A DNA stretch of 11,554 nt from an uncultured Candidatus Melainabacteria bacterium (GCA_934675695.1 CAKURN010000021.1:1-11554), one strand, 5' to 3'. Shown: positions 1-7,632, numbered from the stretch's first letter. Notes: generated by a model from the letters alone, not told the origin. Program-made: numbers and translations.

Positions 1-400
1 GTATAAAACAATCAGGGCGGGCTTCAAAAATCACACCAATAACACCGATTGGAACAGTGATTTTTTTCAAAATCAAACCATCATCGAGTTCTTTTTCCCA
101 TAAAATTTTGTTTATAGGGTCTTTTAAATGAACCAAATCATTTAAACCTTTAATCAAATCATTCAATTTGTTTTCGTTTAATTTTAATCTATCAAAAGTA
201 GCTTTGTTTATTTCGCCACTTTCAACAAGAAGTTTTGCTTCTTTTAAATCGAGTTCGTTTGCTTTAAAAATTTCTTCTTTGTTTTCTTCTAATTTTTTTG
301 CAATATTCAAAAGAGCTTTGTTTTTTGTATCTGTATCCAGTGTCATCATCTTCAAAAAAGCATTTTTAGCATTTTTTGCGATTTGTGTCATATTGTTCAT
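1..400 (-). CDS. proA: Glutamate-5-semialdehyde dehydrogenase (gamma-glutamyl phosphate reductase), N-terminal part
   Basis: The second enzyme of proline synthesis reduces gamma-glutamyl phosphate to glutamate-5-semialdehyde with NADPH in the cytoplasm. The window holds the first 133 codons; the gene runs off the left edge, so the catalytic cysteine region is not visible. The translation starts MNNMTQIAKNAKNAFLKM. It shows the helical N-terminus typical of ProA and ends in the family signature VIGVIFEARPD (about residues 120-130), which is very characteristic. The start is the ATG at 398-400. An AGGA ribosome site at 409-412 overlaps the proB stop codon, eight bases upstream. A second in-frame ATG at 389-391 is possible but worse placed. 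Only ten bases separate it from proB on the same strand, so the two are surely cotranscribed and probably translationally coupled. Confidence 0.95.
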   Translation of the reverse strand, partial: MNNMTQIAKNAKNAFLKMMTLDTDTKNKALLNIAKKLEENKEEIFKANELDLKEAKLLVESGEINKATFDRLKLNENKLNDLIKGLNDLVHLKDPINKILWEKELDDGLILKKITVPIGVIGVIFEARPDCFI

Positions 401-410
401 AGTAATTTTC

Positions 411-1517
411 CTAAACTAAAACTAAATTGTCTTTTATAACTACATCGTCATCGTATTTGTAGCCTAGTATTTTGTCGATTTTGTCAGAATGTTCGCCTTT
501 GATTTTTTCTATGTCGCTTGAATCATAGCTAGAAATTCCTCTTGCAAATTCTACGTCATTTTCATCAACGAGAGAAATTATTTCACCACGTTTAAAATCG
601 CCTTTTACATCAACAATACCTATAGAAAGAAGGCTTTTTTGGTTTTCTGTGATTGCGATTTTTGCCCCGTTGTTTACTTTTATTTCGCCCATGATGTTTG
701 TTGCATAAGCAATCCAGCGTTTTTTGTGGGATAAGTTTTGATTTGGCAAAAATACTGTTCCTATGTTGTTATCGAAAACTTTTTTGATTATTCCCGGAAC
801 TTTTCCGTTTACGATTTTTGCATACAAACCAGAAGAAGTCACAACTTTTGCAGCAGTGAGTTTTGTAATCATTCCGCCTCTACCGCCCAAAGAAGCTCCT
901 GTCGCAAGTTTTTCTATTTTTGATGTAACTTTTTCAACTACAGGAATGAGTTTAGCGTCTTCATAGACTTTTGGATTTTTGTCAAACAAACCATCGATAT
1001 CAGACACCATCACAAGCAAATCTGCATCGAGTTTTGACGCTACGATTGAAGATAGTTTGTCGTTGTCTGAAAAACACACATGTTCTAATTCAGATGGCGA
1101 AACAGCATCATTTTGGTTGATGATTGGAATTACACCGTTTTCTAACAGTTTGTGCAAAGTTAATCTCAATGACAAATATTTTTTGCGATTTGAAAAATCT
1201 TCTTCAGTCAACAAAATCTGAGCTGTCGTGATTCCGTATTTTTCAAAACCGTCTTGCCAAATTCCCATCAACAAAGGTTGACCGATACTCGCTGCAGCTT
1301 GTTTTAGAGTAGTTGAAGTCGATGTATCTACACCCAATTTTTTAGCCCCTAAACCTACAGCACCAGAGGTTACGACTAGAATTTCTCTACCTTGTTTGTA
1401 CAAATAAGAAATATCTTCAATAAAAGAATACAAGTGAGCAAGCGAAATTTCGCCCATTTCGTTTCTTAGAATGTTTGTTCCAAATTTAAAAACTATTCTT
1501 TTTGAATTTTCAATCAT
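411..1517 (-). CDS. proB: Glutamate 5-kinase with C-terminal PUA domain
   Basis: This cytoplasmic enzyme phosphorylates glutamate with ATP to gamma-glutamyl phosphate, the committed and normally proline-inhibited step of proline synthesis. The 368 residues match the usual length of the two-domain form. The amino-acid kinase domain covers about residues 5-255: KFGTNIL (11-17), VVTSGAVGLG (48-57), INQNDAVS (133-140), FSDNDKLSSIVA (149-160), VSDIDGLFDKNP (171-182) and GGRGGMITKL (211-220). A PUA domain follows at about 275-355. The glycine-rich loop reads GRGGM where many bacterial ProB proteins have GTGGM; arginine at this place is known from eukaryotic P5C synthases, so it is not a sign of inactivation. 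The ATG at 1515-1517 is preceded by AAAGG. The gene leads a proB-proA operon driven by the promoter at 1552-1580. Confidence 0.97.
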   Translation of the reverse strand: MIENSKRIVFKFGTNILRNEMGEISLAHLYSFIEDISYLYKQGREILVVTSGAVGLGAKKLGVDTSTSTTLKQAAASIGQPLLMGIWQDGFEKYGITTAQILLTEEDFSNRKKYLSLRLTLHKLLENGVIPIINQNDAVSPSELEHVCFSDNDKLSSIVASKLDADLLVMVSDIDGLFDKNPKVYEDAKLIPVVEKVTSKIEKLATGASLGGRGGMITKLTAAKVVTSSGLYAKIVNGKVPGIIKKVFDNNIGTVFLPNQNLSHKKRWIAYATNIMGEIKVNNGAKIAITENQKSLLSIGIVDVKGDFKRGEIISLVDENDVEFARGISSYDSSDIEKIKGEHSDKIDKILGYKYDDDVVIKDNLVLV

Positions 1518-1551
1518 TTAAAAGCCTTTTAAAAATTAGTTATTGTGATTG

Positions 1552-1580
1552 ATTTTAGCATGATAAAAGATATTATTCAA
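1552..1580 (-). promoter_or_regulatory. Promoter for proBA
   Basis: On the minus strand a -35 box TTGAAT (1575-1580) and a -10 box TAAAAT (1552-1557) are separated by exactly 17 bases. The -10 is preceded by TGC, giving an extended -10 (TGnTAAAAT). Initiation would fall near 1545, leaving a leader of about 28 bases before the proB ATG. The match to the primary sigma factor consensus is good and the position fits. No transcription data are available. Confidence 0.6.
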
Positions 1581-1604
1581 ATAGATTATTCTTTTGGGTT
1601 TTTG

Positions 1605-1633
1605 TTGCATAATGGCTTTGGAAAAAATATAAT
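1605..1633 (+). promoter_or_regulatory. Promoter for the prepilin/HD-GYP/TPR/comM operon
   Basis: A perfect -10 hexamer TATAAT lies at 1628-1633. A weak -35, TTGCAT (1605-1610; only the TTG matches consensus), sits 17 bases upstream. Transcription would start near 1640, about 18 bases before the first ATG. It stands back to back with the proBA promoter. The weak -35 leaves room for an activator, but no binding site is evident. Confidence 0.5.
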
Positions 1634-1657
1634 ATTAATGTTAGTATCGGAGTTTTT

Positions 1658-2302
1658 ATGCGAAAAAATAAAAAACTGGCTTTTACATTGACAGAAATTA
1701 TGCTTGCAATCGTAATCATAGGTATAGTTGCGGCGTGTTTGGCAAGAAGTATTATGAACAACAACTATGACGAAAAAGGTAACACTATGATGGCTTTTAA
1801 AGCGATAGAAACGGTTTCCAGTATTTCTAGCCAAATCAGACAAACAGAAACAGAAGTTGTTCCTACAGGGAAATTTATGGTCAAAAACGCAGGCGGGACT
1901 TATGAGTATACAGTTTTAAGTACCAAGGGAGGTGGAGCATTAGCTGATGTGACTGAACTTGCCAATTTGTTTGGTGATTATATGAAAAAAGACGGCAACG
2001 TAATTAATTTTTGTAGTGTTTCAGGTGCTTGTTCCGATGAGAACATAAAAGGCTTCCGCTTGCCGGGGAATTTGTATTTAGGTTTTGAAAAATACAGCTC
2101 TATCCAAGACTGTCCTTCTTTTTATATGCCCGATAACAAAACAACATCAATTTCAGCAGGCAAGTATTTTGACGGCACAACAAAAAAATGCTGGGGAAGA
2201 TTGCATATAGATACAAATGGTGCAAAAGGCCCAAACAAATTAAACGAAGACTATTATATTTTTGGAATGGACGAAAACGGAGTGGTTACGACAGGAAGTT
2301 AA
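1658..2302 (+). CDS. Type IV prepilin-like (pseudopilin) protein
   Basis: A 214-residue protein that would be inserted in the cytoplasmic membrane, cleaved by a prepilin peptidase and assembled into a type IV pilus or type II secretion/DNA-uptake pseudopilus. A short basic leader (MRKNKKLA) is followed by FTLTEIMLAIVIIGIVAA, with cleavage expected between A8 and F9 and the conserved glutamate at mature position +5 (E13). The hydrophobic helix runs to about residue 28. The C-terminal domain contains C119, C125, C152 and C178, enough for two disulfides. It also has an acidic-glycine loop IDTNGAKGPN (184-193) followed by GMDENGVVTTG near the end. The ATG is chosen because GGAG lies five bases upstream. 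It is first in a four-gene operon, three bases ahead of the HD-GYP gene. Whether it is a major or minor subunit cannot be told. Confidence 0.88.
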   Translation: MRKNKKLAFTLTEIMLAIVIIGIVAACLARSIMNNNYDEKGNTMMAFKAIETVSSISSQIRQTETEVVPTGKFMVKNAGGTYEYTVLSTKGGGALADVTELANLFGDYMKKDGNVINFCSVSGACSDENIKGFRLPGNLYLGFEKYSSIQDCPSFYMPDNKTTSISAGKYFDGTTKKCWGRLHIDTNGAKGPNKLNEDYYIFGMDENGVVTTGS

Positions 2303-2305
2303 GGT

Positions 2306-4036
2306 ATGGCTATTATTTTTCAAAAAAAACAAAACAACAAGAAAAAAGTCGAGAATGTGCTTTCAAATTCTCTGATTAATTATCTTGGCAAGAAAAAACC
2401 GGCAAACAAAACAAAACTCATCAAAATCTACAAAAATGCGATTTTAGACAAAAATTTTGAAGATATTTCGATTATTCTTTCGCTTTTGAGTTTAATGAAC
2501 TACAACAGAGGCGAAAAATACTACAAAACAATAAAAAACCTGAGTGAAGCAAAAAATCTTGCAAATTCTATAAATTCAAAAATTGCACAAAAAATAAATG
2601 CTTTTTGTTCAGCATTGATTGAATATGATGAAGAAAATTACGAAGTAGCACACAATCTTTTTCAAAGTGCTTATTCAAAAGATGCTGTTTTTGAAGAATT
2701 AAACGACTATATTTTAAAATTTCAAAACAAAATAAAACCAATCTACAAAGAAAATGCAAATATAGAAAATTCAATATCAACGAATTTTCAACATGATGCT
2801 CTTTTAGCATTGTTAAAAGTAGGTAGAGCAGTTGCCGTTGAAACAGATATAAATTCTCTTTTGATGGTAATAACAGAACAAATAAAACAAGCTCTAAATG
2901 CAGATAGATGCAGCGTTTTTCTTTTAGATAACAATGAACTCTGGTCAAAAGTCGCACTAGGGCTAGAAGTAAAAGAAATCAGACTCCCAATAAACAAAGG
3001 GCTTGTAGGTCACGTTGCAACAAGCGGCGAAACAATAAACATAAAAAATGCTTATGAAAGCAAGTATTTCAATAGCGAAATAGATATAAAAACAGGCTAC
3101 AAAACAAAAAACATCTTAGCAATGCCGATTAGAAACCTTTCTCATCAAATAGTAGGTGTTTTTCAAGTATTAAATAAAATCGATGGCGAATTTACAAAAA
3201 AAGACGAAGAATTGCTTCTTGCAATAGGTTCATCAGCAGGAATTGCAATTGAAAATGCACATTTATTTAACAAACAAAAAAAACTTATCCAAGACCAAAA
3301 ACAGCTATTTTCAAGTTTTATTGATACATTATCAGCTTCTATTGATGCACGTGACAAAATCACTTCCGGTCATTCTAAAAGAGTAACCGGATATGCAAAT
3401 TTGATTTGCGAAAAATGCGATTTAGACGAAATAGAAAAAGAAAAGATAAAAAACGCTTCTCTGCTTCATGATATAGGAAAAATCGGCATAAAAGACAGCG
3501 TTCTTCAAAAAGAAGGCAAATTGACAGACGAAGAATATTCTCACATAAAAGAACATGTGAAATTTACTCACAACATATTAGAAAAAGTCTGCACTTCAGA
3601 CAATTTTAAAGATGTTGTAAAAATCGCTTCTTCTCATCATGAAAAATACGATGGAACAGGGTATTTTAAATGTTTGTCAGGAGAAAAAATCCCTTTTGGG
3701 GGCAGGATTTTGGCGGTTTGCGATGTGTTTGATGCAATAACATCAAAAAGACACTACAGAAGCAAAATGGAAATCAAAAACGCTCTAGATATCATAATAG
3801 ATGGCAAAAACAAACACTTTGACCCTTCTATTGTAGAAAAATTTTTAGATATCACGACTTTTGATATTTTGTCTGTAATGATAAAAGAAAAAGTTCTATA
3901 CTTAAACAACGATGAAGAAAAATTGCTAAAACAGTTTAAAATGTCTGAATTATATGCTATCCTAAATAGTGAGGATAAAACCGAAAAAGAACAAAAATTG
4001 GTTGAGACATTCGATAAATACTACTTAACAACATAA
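2306..4036 (+). CDS. GAF domain / HD-GYP domain protein, probable cyclic-di-GMP phosphodiesterase
   Basis: A 576-residue soluble signalling protein. Residues 1-160 are lysine-rich and probably all helical, loosely TPR-like. A GAF sensor domain covers about 165-320 (DRCSVFLL, KGLVGHVATSGE, NILAMPI, GIAIENAHLF). A linker helix leads to an HD-GYP domain at about 340-515: GHSKRV (355-360), HDIGKIGI (388-395), H417, HHEKYDG (444-450) and VCDVFDA (471-477), ending in FDPSIVEKFL. The histidines and aspartates expected to bind the metal centre (H356, H388, D389, H417, H444, H445, D473) are all present, so c-di-GMP hydrolysis is likely. The naming motif reads G-Y-F (452-454) instead of G-Y-P. There is no phospho-receiver domain, so input is presumably a small ligand or redox cue through the GAF domain. 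The start is supported by AGGAAG at 2293-2298, inside the end of the prepilin gene. Confidence 0.93.
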   Translation: MAIIFQKKQNNKKKVENVLSNSLINYLGKKKPANKTKLIKIYKNAILDKNFEDISIILSLLSLMNYNRGEKYYKTIKNLSEAKNLANSINSKIAQKINAFCSALIEYDEENYEVAHNLFQSAYSKDAVFEELNDYILKFQNKIKPIYKENANIENSISTNFQHDALLALLKVGRAVAVETDINSLLMVITEQIKQALNADRCSVFLLDNNELWSKVALGLEVKEIRLPINKGLVGHVATSGETINIKNAYESKYFNSEIDIKTGYKTKNILAMPIRNLSHQIVGVFQVLNKIDGEFTKKDEELLLAIGSSAGIAIENAHLFNKQKKLIQDQKQLFSSFIDTLSASIDARDKITSGHSKRVTGYANLICEKCDLDEIEKEKIKNASLLHDIGKIGIKDSVLQKEGKLTDEEYSHIKEHVKFTHNILEKVCTSDNFKDVVKIASSHHEKYDGTGYFKCLSGEKIPFGGRILAVCDVFDAITSKRHYRSKMEIKNALDIIIDGKNKHFDPSIVEKFLDITTFDILSVMIKEKVLYLNNDEEKLLKQFKMSELYAILNSEDKTEKEQKLVETFDKYYLTT

Positions 4037-4043
4037 GGAAAAA

Positions 4044-5675
4044 ATGAAGAAGACAGGGAAAAATTTAATTTTGTCTATATTTTTCATCAACATTTGTTTG
4101 ATGAGTGCTTCATTTGCCGGTGATGACGATTTATTGCTGCCAAAACAACAAATCGAAATAAACAACTCTTTTAAAATAAATCCAAATGCCAATTTGTTCA
4201 ATTTAGCAAATATTGTAGATAGCTTTTTAACTAATGACACAACTGTAGATGAATCAGCGATAGACAAAAAATCCCAAATAAGAAAAGATTTTTTATATGC
4301 AACATCTCGTTTCAATCAAGGAAACGCAGTCGCTGCTTATGATGAATATGAAAATCTAATCGAAAAAATCGAAAACGATACTTCTCTTTTGACTTTGTCT
4401 AAAGTTTTTTATGAAATAGGGTATTTCACTTTAGCGAACAAAGCAACAGACAAAATCATCTACAAAAACCAATTTTATGACAACATTTCAGATTTGGAAA
4501 AAAGCTACAAACCAAAAGCCCTGCTCGATAAAGACCAAGAAATTTATTTTGCAAAAATATATAGTAGCATCTATTTTGACAATTCTGCAACAGAAAGCCT
4601 TTCTGAACTGTTAAAAAGTAAACCCTTGTACAACAAAAACGACTATTACAATTTTATGTTGTCAAGAGCTTATTTAGAAGTCAAAAAATATCCGGAAGCA
4701 CTAAATTCTATCAACAAAGCAATATCTCTAAATAACAACAACATAAACTATCAAATGCAAAAAATTGACGTTCTTTTGGCTTGTGGAAAATATTCAGAAG
4801 CCGAAAAACAAATTCAAAAAACAAAAGCAAAAACAATAAATTTCATAGATAGCTTAGAAGCAAAAGAACAAATCACTCTTTTAAATTTAACAAAAAAAGA
4901 CAGAGAAAAGAAATTCTATAGTGCAAACAAAAGCTTCTTAGAAGGAAATTTTGTAAAAACAAAAAAAGAATGTCAAAGCATTCTTAATTTTGACAAAAAC
5001 AATGACAAAGTAATCTCACTTCTTGCAAAAAGCGAACTTGCACTGGGAGAAATCGAGCGTGCAAATGTGGATTTTGTTTCTGCATACAAAGAAAACAAAA
5101 ACAATATTGATACATTGATTGGTTTAGGGGATATAAAATTTCTCCATGGCGATTACAAAAACGCTGTAAAAACCTACAAAAAAGCCTATTCAAAAGACAA
5201 AGAAAATAGTGAGCTTTTAATAAAATTGACAACCAGCCAAAGAGAATACGGAAAAAACCCGAAAGACCTCAAAAAACTGGAACAAAAGCTCGACAAAATG
5301 CCAAAAAATGAGTATTTAGCATATTACAAAAGTGCTATTTCGATTGCACAGAAAAATTCTGTCTTAAAAGAAGATTTTCTAAAAAAAGCCCTAAACATCA
5401 ATCCTATGTACGAAAATGCTCTTGGGGCATTGATTGAATTACATTTGAAAAACAAAAACTATGAACTTGCAAAAGGGCTTATTTACAATGTTTCTTTTAC
5501 TTTGAAGAAAAATTACTATTATTACTATCTTTGCGGCTTGTATAACCAAGCAACAGACAAAAAACAAGACGCAATACAGTTTTACAAGACGAGTTTGAAT
5601 TTAAACCCAAACTTTGAAATAGCAAATACTCGTTTGTTAAAATTAATACCCGATGTTGCTGATGAGGAAATATAA
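4044..5675 (+). CDS. Exported TPR-repeat protein, function unknown
   Basis: A 543-residue protein starting with a clear Sec signal peptide: KK at 2-3, a hydrophobic core at about 8-22, and likely cleavage after SFA (A25), giving a mature start at GDDDLL. No lipobox cysteine or later membrane segment is seen, so it should be periplasmic or surface associated. After a low-complexity stretch the rest is helical, with recognisable tetratricopeptide units around 200-260, 320-385 (for example GDYKNAVKTYKKAYSKD, 369-385), 425-455 and 490-525 (DAIQFYKTSLNLNPNFE). TPR proteins of this type often act as assembly scaffolds. The placement between an HD-GYP gene and comM in a prepilin-led operon makes a pilus or secretion accessory role plausible, but this is inference. 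The ATG follows AGGA by four bases, and that site overlaps the stop of the upstream gene. Confidence 0.88.
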   Translation: MKKTGKNLILSIFFINICLMSASFAGDDDLLLPKQQIEINNSFKINPNANLFNLANIVDSFLTNDTTVDESAIDKKSQIRKDFLYATSRFNQGNAVAAYDEYENLIEKIENDTSLLTLSKVFYEIGYFTLANKATDKIIYKNQFYDNISDLEKSYKPKALLDKDQEIYFAKIYSSIYFDNSATESLSELLKSKPLYNKNDYYNFMLSRAYLEVKKYPEALNSINKAISLNNNNINYQMQKIDVLLACGKYSEAEKQIQKTKAKTINFIDSLEAKEQITLLNLTKKDREKKFYSANKSFLEGNFVKTKKECQSILNFDKNNDKVISLLAKSELALGEIERANVDFVSAYKENKNNIDTLIGLGDIKFLHGDYKNAVKTYKKAYSKDKENSELLIKLTTSQREYGKNPKDLKKLEQKLDKMPKNEYLAYYKSAISIAQKNSVLKEDFLKKALNINPMYENALGALIELHLKNKNYELAKGLIYNVSFTLKKNYYYYYLCGLYNQATDKKQDAIQFYKTSLNLNPNFEIANTRLLKLIPDVADEEI

Positions 5676-5678
5676 GTG
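5665..5678 (+). promoter_or_regulatory. Ribosome site fixing the GTG start of comM
   Basis: AGGA at 5665-5668 lies seven bases before a GTG at 5676-5678, which directly follows the TAA (5673-5675) of the TPR gene. The site lies inside the upstream coding region, so the ribosome probably terminates and reinitiates. The GTG start gives the N-terminus MVVSVKSATLVGL, which matches how ComM/YifB proteins begin. Confidence 0.7.
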
Positions 5679-7199
5679 GTTGTTTCAGTAAAAAGTGCTA
5701 CACTGGTCGGTTTGAATGTATACGAAATCAATGTCGAAGTAGATACAATAAATTCAATTCCTCAAGTAGCAATTGTGGGTTTGCCTGACACAGCTATTTC
5801 AGAAGCAAAAGAAAGATTAAGACTAGCAATTAAAAATTCTTCTTATTCTTTTCCTTCAACAAAAGTTGTTATAAATTTAGCACCTGCTGATTTAAAAAAA
5901 GAAGGCTCAAGCTATGACCTTGCGATGGCTGTTGGGATTTTGTATCGAGATGGAACAATAAAAAATTTCAACGACAAAGAAATAGCTTTCGTTGGCGAAC
6001 TGTCTTTAGATGGCTCATTGAGGGCAGTGAACGGGGTTTTACCTATTGTATGCAGTTTGAATGAATTAGGTATCAAAAAAATAATTCTCCCAAAAGAAAA
6101 CTTAGAAGAAGCAAGTTTTATTGATGAAATAGAGGCTCTTGGTGCAGACAATTTAAACCAAGTCGTTGAATACTTAAATGGCAATACTGAGCTTAAAAAA
6201 CTGAAACAAAATGTAGAAGATTATATAAAAGAAAACAACGATTTTCCTGTAGATTTTGCAAACGTAAAAGGACAAGCACAAGCAAAACGTGCATTAGAAA
6301 TTGCAGCAAGCGGTGCTCATAATGTACTTATGTCCGGTTCTCCAGGGTCCGGAAAAACTATGTTAGCAAGAGCTTTTATGTCGATTTTGCCCCCTCTTAC
6401 AAAAACAGAAGCAATTGAACTTACAAAAATCTACTCGATTTCCGGTTTATTGAATAGAAAACACCCGCTAATCACTCAACGCCCCTACAGAAACCCTCAC
6501 CACAGTGCAAGTTCAGTCGGCATAATAGGTGGCGGCTCAAACCCAAAACCCGGGGAAATTACTCTTGCTCATAGAGGTGTTTTGTTTTTAGATGAAATGG
6601 TAGAATTTCCCAGAAGCACACTGGAAGTTTTAAGACAACCACTGGAAGACAACGTCGTTACGATTTCAAGAGCACAAGTAAGCGTTAAATACCCTGCGAA
6701 TTTTATTTTAATTGGGGCAATGAATCCTTGTCCTTGCGGTTTTTTTGGTGACAGCAAGAAAAAATGTACTTGTTCAGAATTTCAAATAAATCGTTATCGC
6801 CAAAGGCTCTCAGGGCCGCTACTTGATAGAATTGATATCCAATTAAAAATCCAAAGACTAGACGATGATGAATTGCTTAATATGGAAAATTCTGACGCCG
6901 AAACTTCAGAAACTATTAGAAAAAGAGTTATTCAAGCTAGAAAAATTCAACTTGAAAGATACAAAAACGACGGAATTTTGACAAATTCTGAATTAACACC
7001 AAAATTAATAAAAAAATACTGCAAAATAGATGAAACAACAAAGCAATTTTTAAAACAAGCAATAAACAAGTTCAATCTCTCTGCACGCAGCTATGACAGG
7101 CTTTTAAAGATTTCTAGAACAATTGCCGATTTAGACAACAAAAAAGAAATAGAAGTCATTCATATCGCTCAGGCTCTACAATTAAGAAGTTACAGCTAA
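5676..7199 (+). CDS. comM: ComM/YifB family Mg-chelatase-like AAA+ ATPase
   Basis: A full-length 507-residue member of the YifB/ComM family. In naturally competent bacteria ComM is a hexameric branch-migration helicase that helps integrate incoming single-stranded DNA; the family is also widespread in species not known to be competent. The N-terminal ChlI-like domain (about 1-175) carries VGLPDTAISEAKERLR (34-49) and the INLAPADLKKEGSSYDL signature (66-82). The AAA+ core has Walker A GSPGSGKT (221-228), Walker B VLFLDE (302-307), and the family's cysteine cluster NPCPCG with CTC (C352, C354, C364, C366). GPLLDRID (380-387) holds a probable arginine finger. The Mg-chelatase C-terminal helical domain follows (RSYDRLLKISRTIADL, 471-486). 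It starts with GTG, abuts the TPR gene and is last in the operon. Its stop overlaps the stop of the convergent XRE gene. Confidence 0.95.
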   Translation: MVVSVKSATLVGLNVYEINVEVDTINSIPQVAIVGLPDTAISEAKERLRLAIKNSSYSFPSTKVVINLAPADLKKEGSSYDLAMAVGILYRDGTIKNFNDKEIAFVGELSLDGSLRAVNGVLPIVCSLNELGIKKIILPKENLEEASFIDEIEALGADNLNQVVEYLNGNTELKKLKQNVEDYIKENNDFPVDFANVKGQAQAKRALEIAASGAHNVLMSGSPGSGKTMLARAFMSILPPLTKTEAIELTKIYSISGLLNRKHPLITQRPYRNPHHSASSVGIIGGGSNPKPGEITLAHRGVLFLDEMVEFPRSTLEVLRQPLEDNVVTISRAQVSVKYPANFILIGAMNPCPCGFFGDSKKKCTCSEFQINRYRQRLSGPLLDRIDIQLKIQRLDDDELLNMENSDAETSETIRKRVIQARKIQLERYKNDGILTNSELTPKLIKKYCKIDETTKQFLKQAINKFNLSARSYDRLLKISRTIADLDNKKEIEVIHIAQALQLRSYS

Positions 7200-7513
7200 T
7201 TTTTAAAATCTTCAAAAAATTTATAGATAAAAGAAATTTTTTCGTCACTTAGTTTGTCTAGATTTTTTATAATGTTTTCTTGCATAAATTCTCTCGTTTT
7301 TAAATGATTAAAATCAAACAAAGATTTTAATTCGACATTGAGATTATTTGCTATTTTTTCTATTGTAGTTAAAGACGGGAAGTGTCTTCCTGATTCTATA
7401 CCGGATAGAGAAGTTGTTTCGATATTAATCAATTCGGCTAGTTTTTCTTGGGTCAAATTGCAAGATTTTCTGAGTTCTTTTATTCTTTTACCCAGTAATT
7501 TTTTGTTATTCAT
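7196..7513 (-). CDS. XRE-family helix-turn-helix transcriptional regulator
   Basis: A 105-residue cytoplasmic DNA-binding protein. The Cro/C1-type HTH covers about residues 7-66: LGKRIKELRKSCNLTQEKLAELI, where TQEKLAELI (21-29) is the helix before the turn and SLSGIESG (35-42) the recognition helix, then P46 and IEKIANNLNVELKSLFD (51-67). A short helical tail (70-105) may dimerise. The ATG at 7511-7513 is chosen because the domain begins at once after it. A longer reading from a TTG at 7562-7564 adds a hydrophobic stretch foreign to the family and has no ribosome site. No Shine-Dalgarno sequence is visible before the ATG either. Its TAG (7196-7198) overlaps the comM TAA (7197-7199). It faces a divergent prepilin gene across a region with inverted repeats, so it probably controls itself and that prepilin. 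Confidence 0.88.
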   Translation of the reverse strand: MNNKKLLGKRIKELRKSCNLTQEKLAELINIETTSLSGIESGRHFPSLTTIEKIANNLNVELKSLFDFNHLKTREFMQENIIKNLDKLSDEKISFIYKFFEDFKN

Positions 7514-7527
7514 AATAAAAATTTTAA

Positions 7528-7533
7528 AGTATA
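7528..7533 (-). promoter_or_regulatory. Possible -10 element for the XRE regulator gene
   Basis: TATACT on the minus strand matches five of six -10 consensus bases and lies 14 bases before the ATG at 7511-7513. No convincing -35 is seen at normal spacing (TTACGC at 7550-7555 is poor). If it is used, the leader would be only about eight bases and too short for a normal ribosome site, which agrees with the lack of one. Confidence 0.35.
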
Positions 7534-7585
7534 AATTAATGAAAAATAAGCGTAATTTATCCAAAGTTTTTTATAAAACTACGTA

Positions 7586-7605
7586 AATAATACATATATA
7601 TTATT
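7586..7605. repeat. AT-only inverted repeat AATAATA-N6-TATTATT
   Basis: Seven-base perfect arms (7586-7592 and 7599-7605) around six bases lie between the two arms of the larger inverted repeat, touching the left arm and the proposed -35 of the prepilin promoter. It could be part of the operator. In DNA this AT-rich, a repeat of this size can also arise by chance. Confidence 0.3.
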
Positions 7606-7632
7606 GAATAACACATATTTTATCGCTAAACT
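7604..7632 (+). promoter_or_regulatory. Possible promoter for the second prepilin gene
   Basis: TTGAAT (7604-7609) and TAAACT (7627-7632) are 17 bases apart. Each matches four of six consensus bases. Initiation would fall near 7639, giving a leader of roughly 23 bases and placing the right arm of the inverted repeat in the first transcribed bases, a position suited to repression. Confidence 0.4.

Noticed and set aside
168..419. Plus-strand open frame of 83 codons at the left edge
   Set aside because: It is antisense to proA, whose minus-strand translation has clear family motifs (VIGVIFEARPD). The phenylalanine/serine-rich product is typical of the complement of lysine-rich coding DNA.
7514..7564. 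Longer N-terminus for the XRE regulator from a TTG start at 7562-7564
   Set aside because: It would add a hydrophobic segment not found in this family, has no ribosome site and would overlap the proposed promoter. The ATG at 7511-7513 begins just before the HTH domain.
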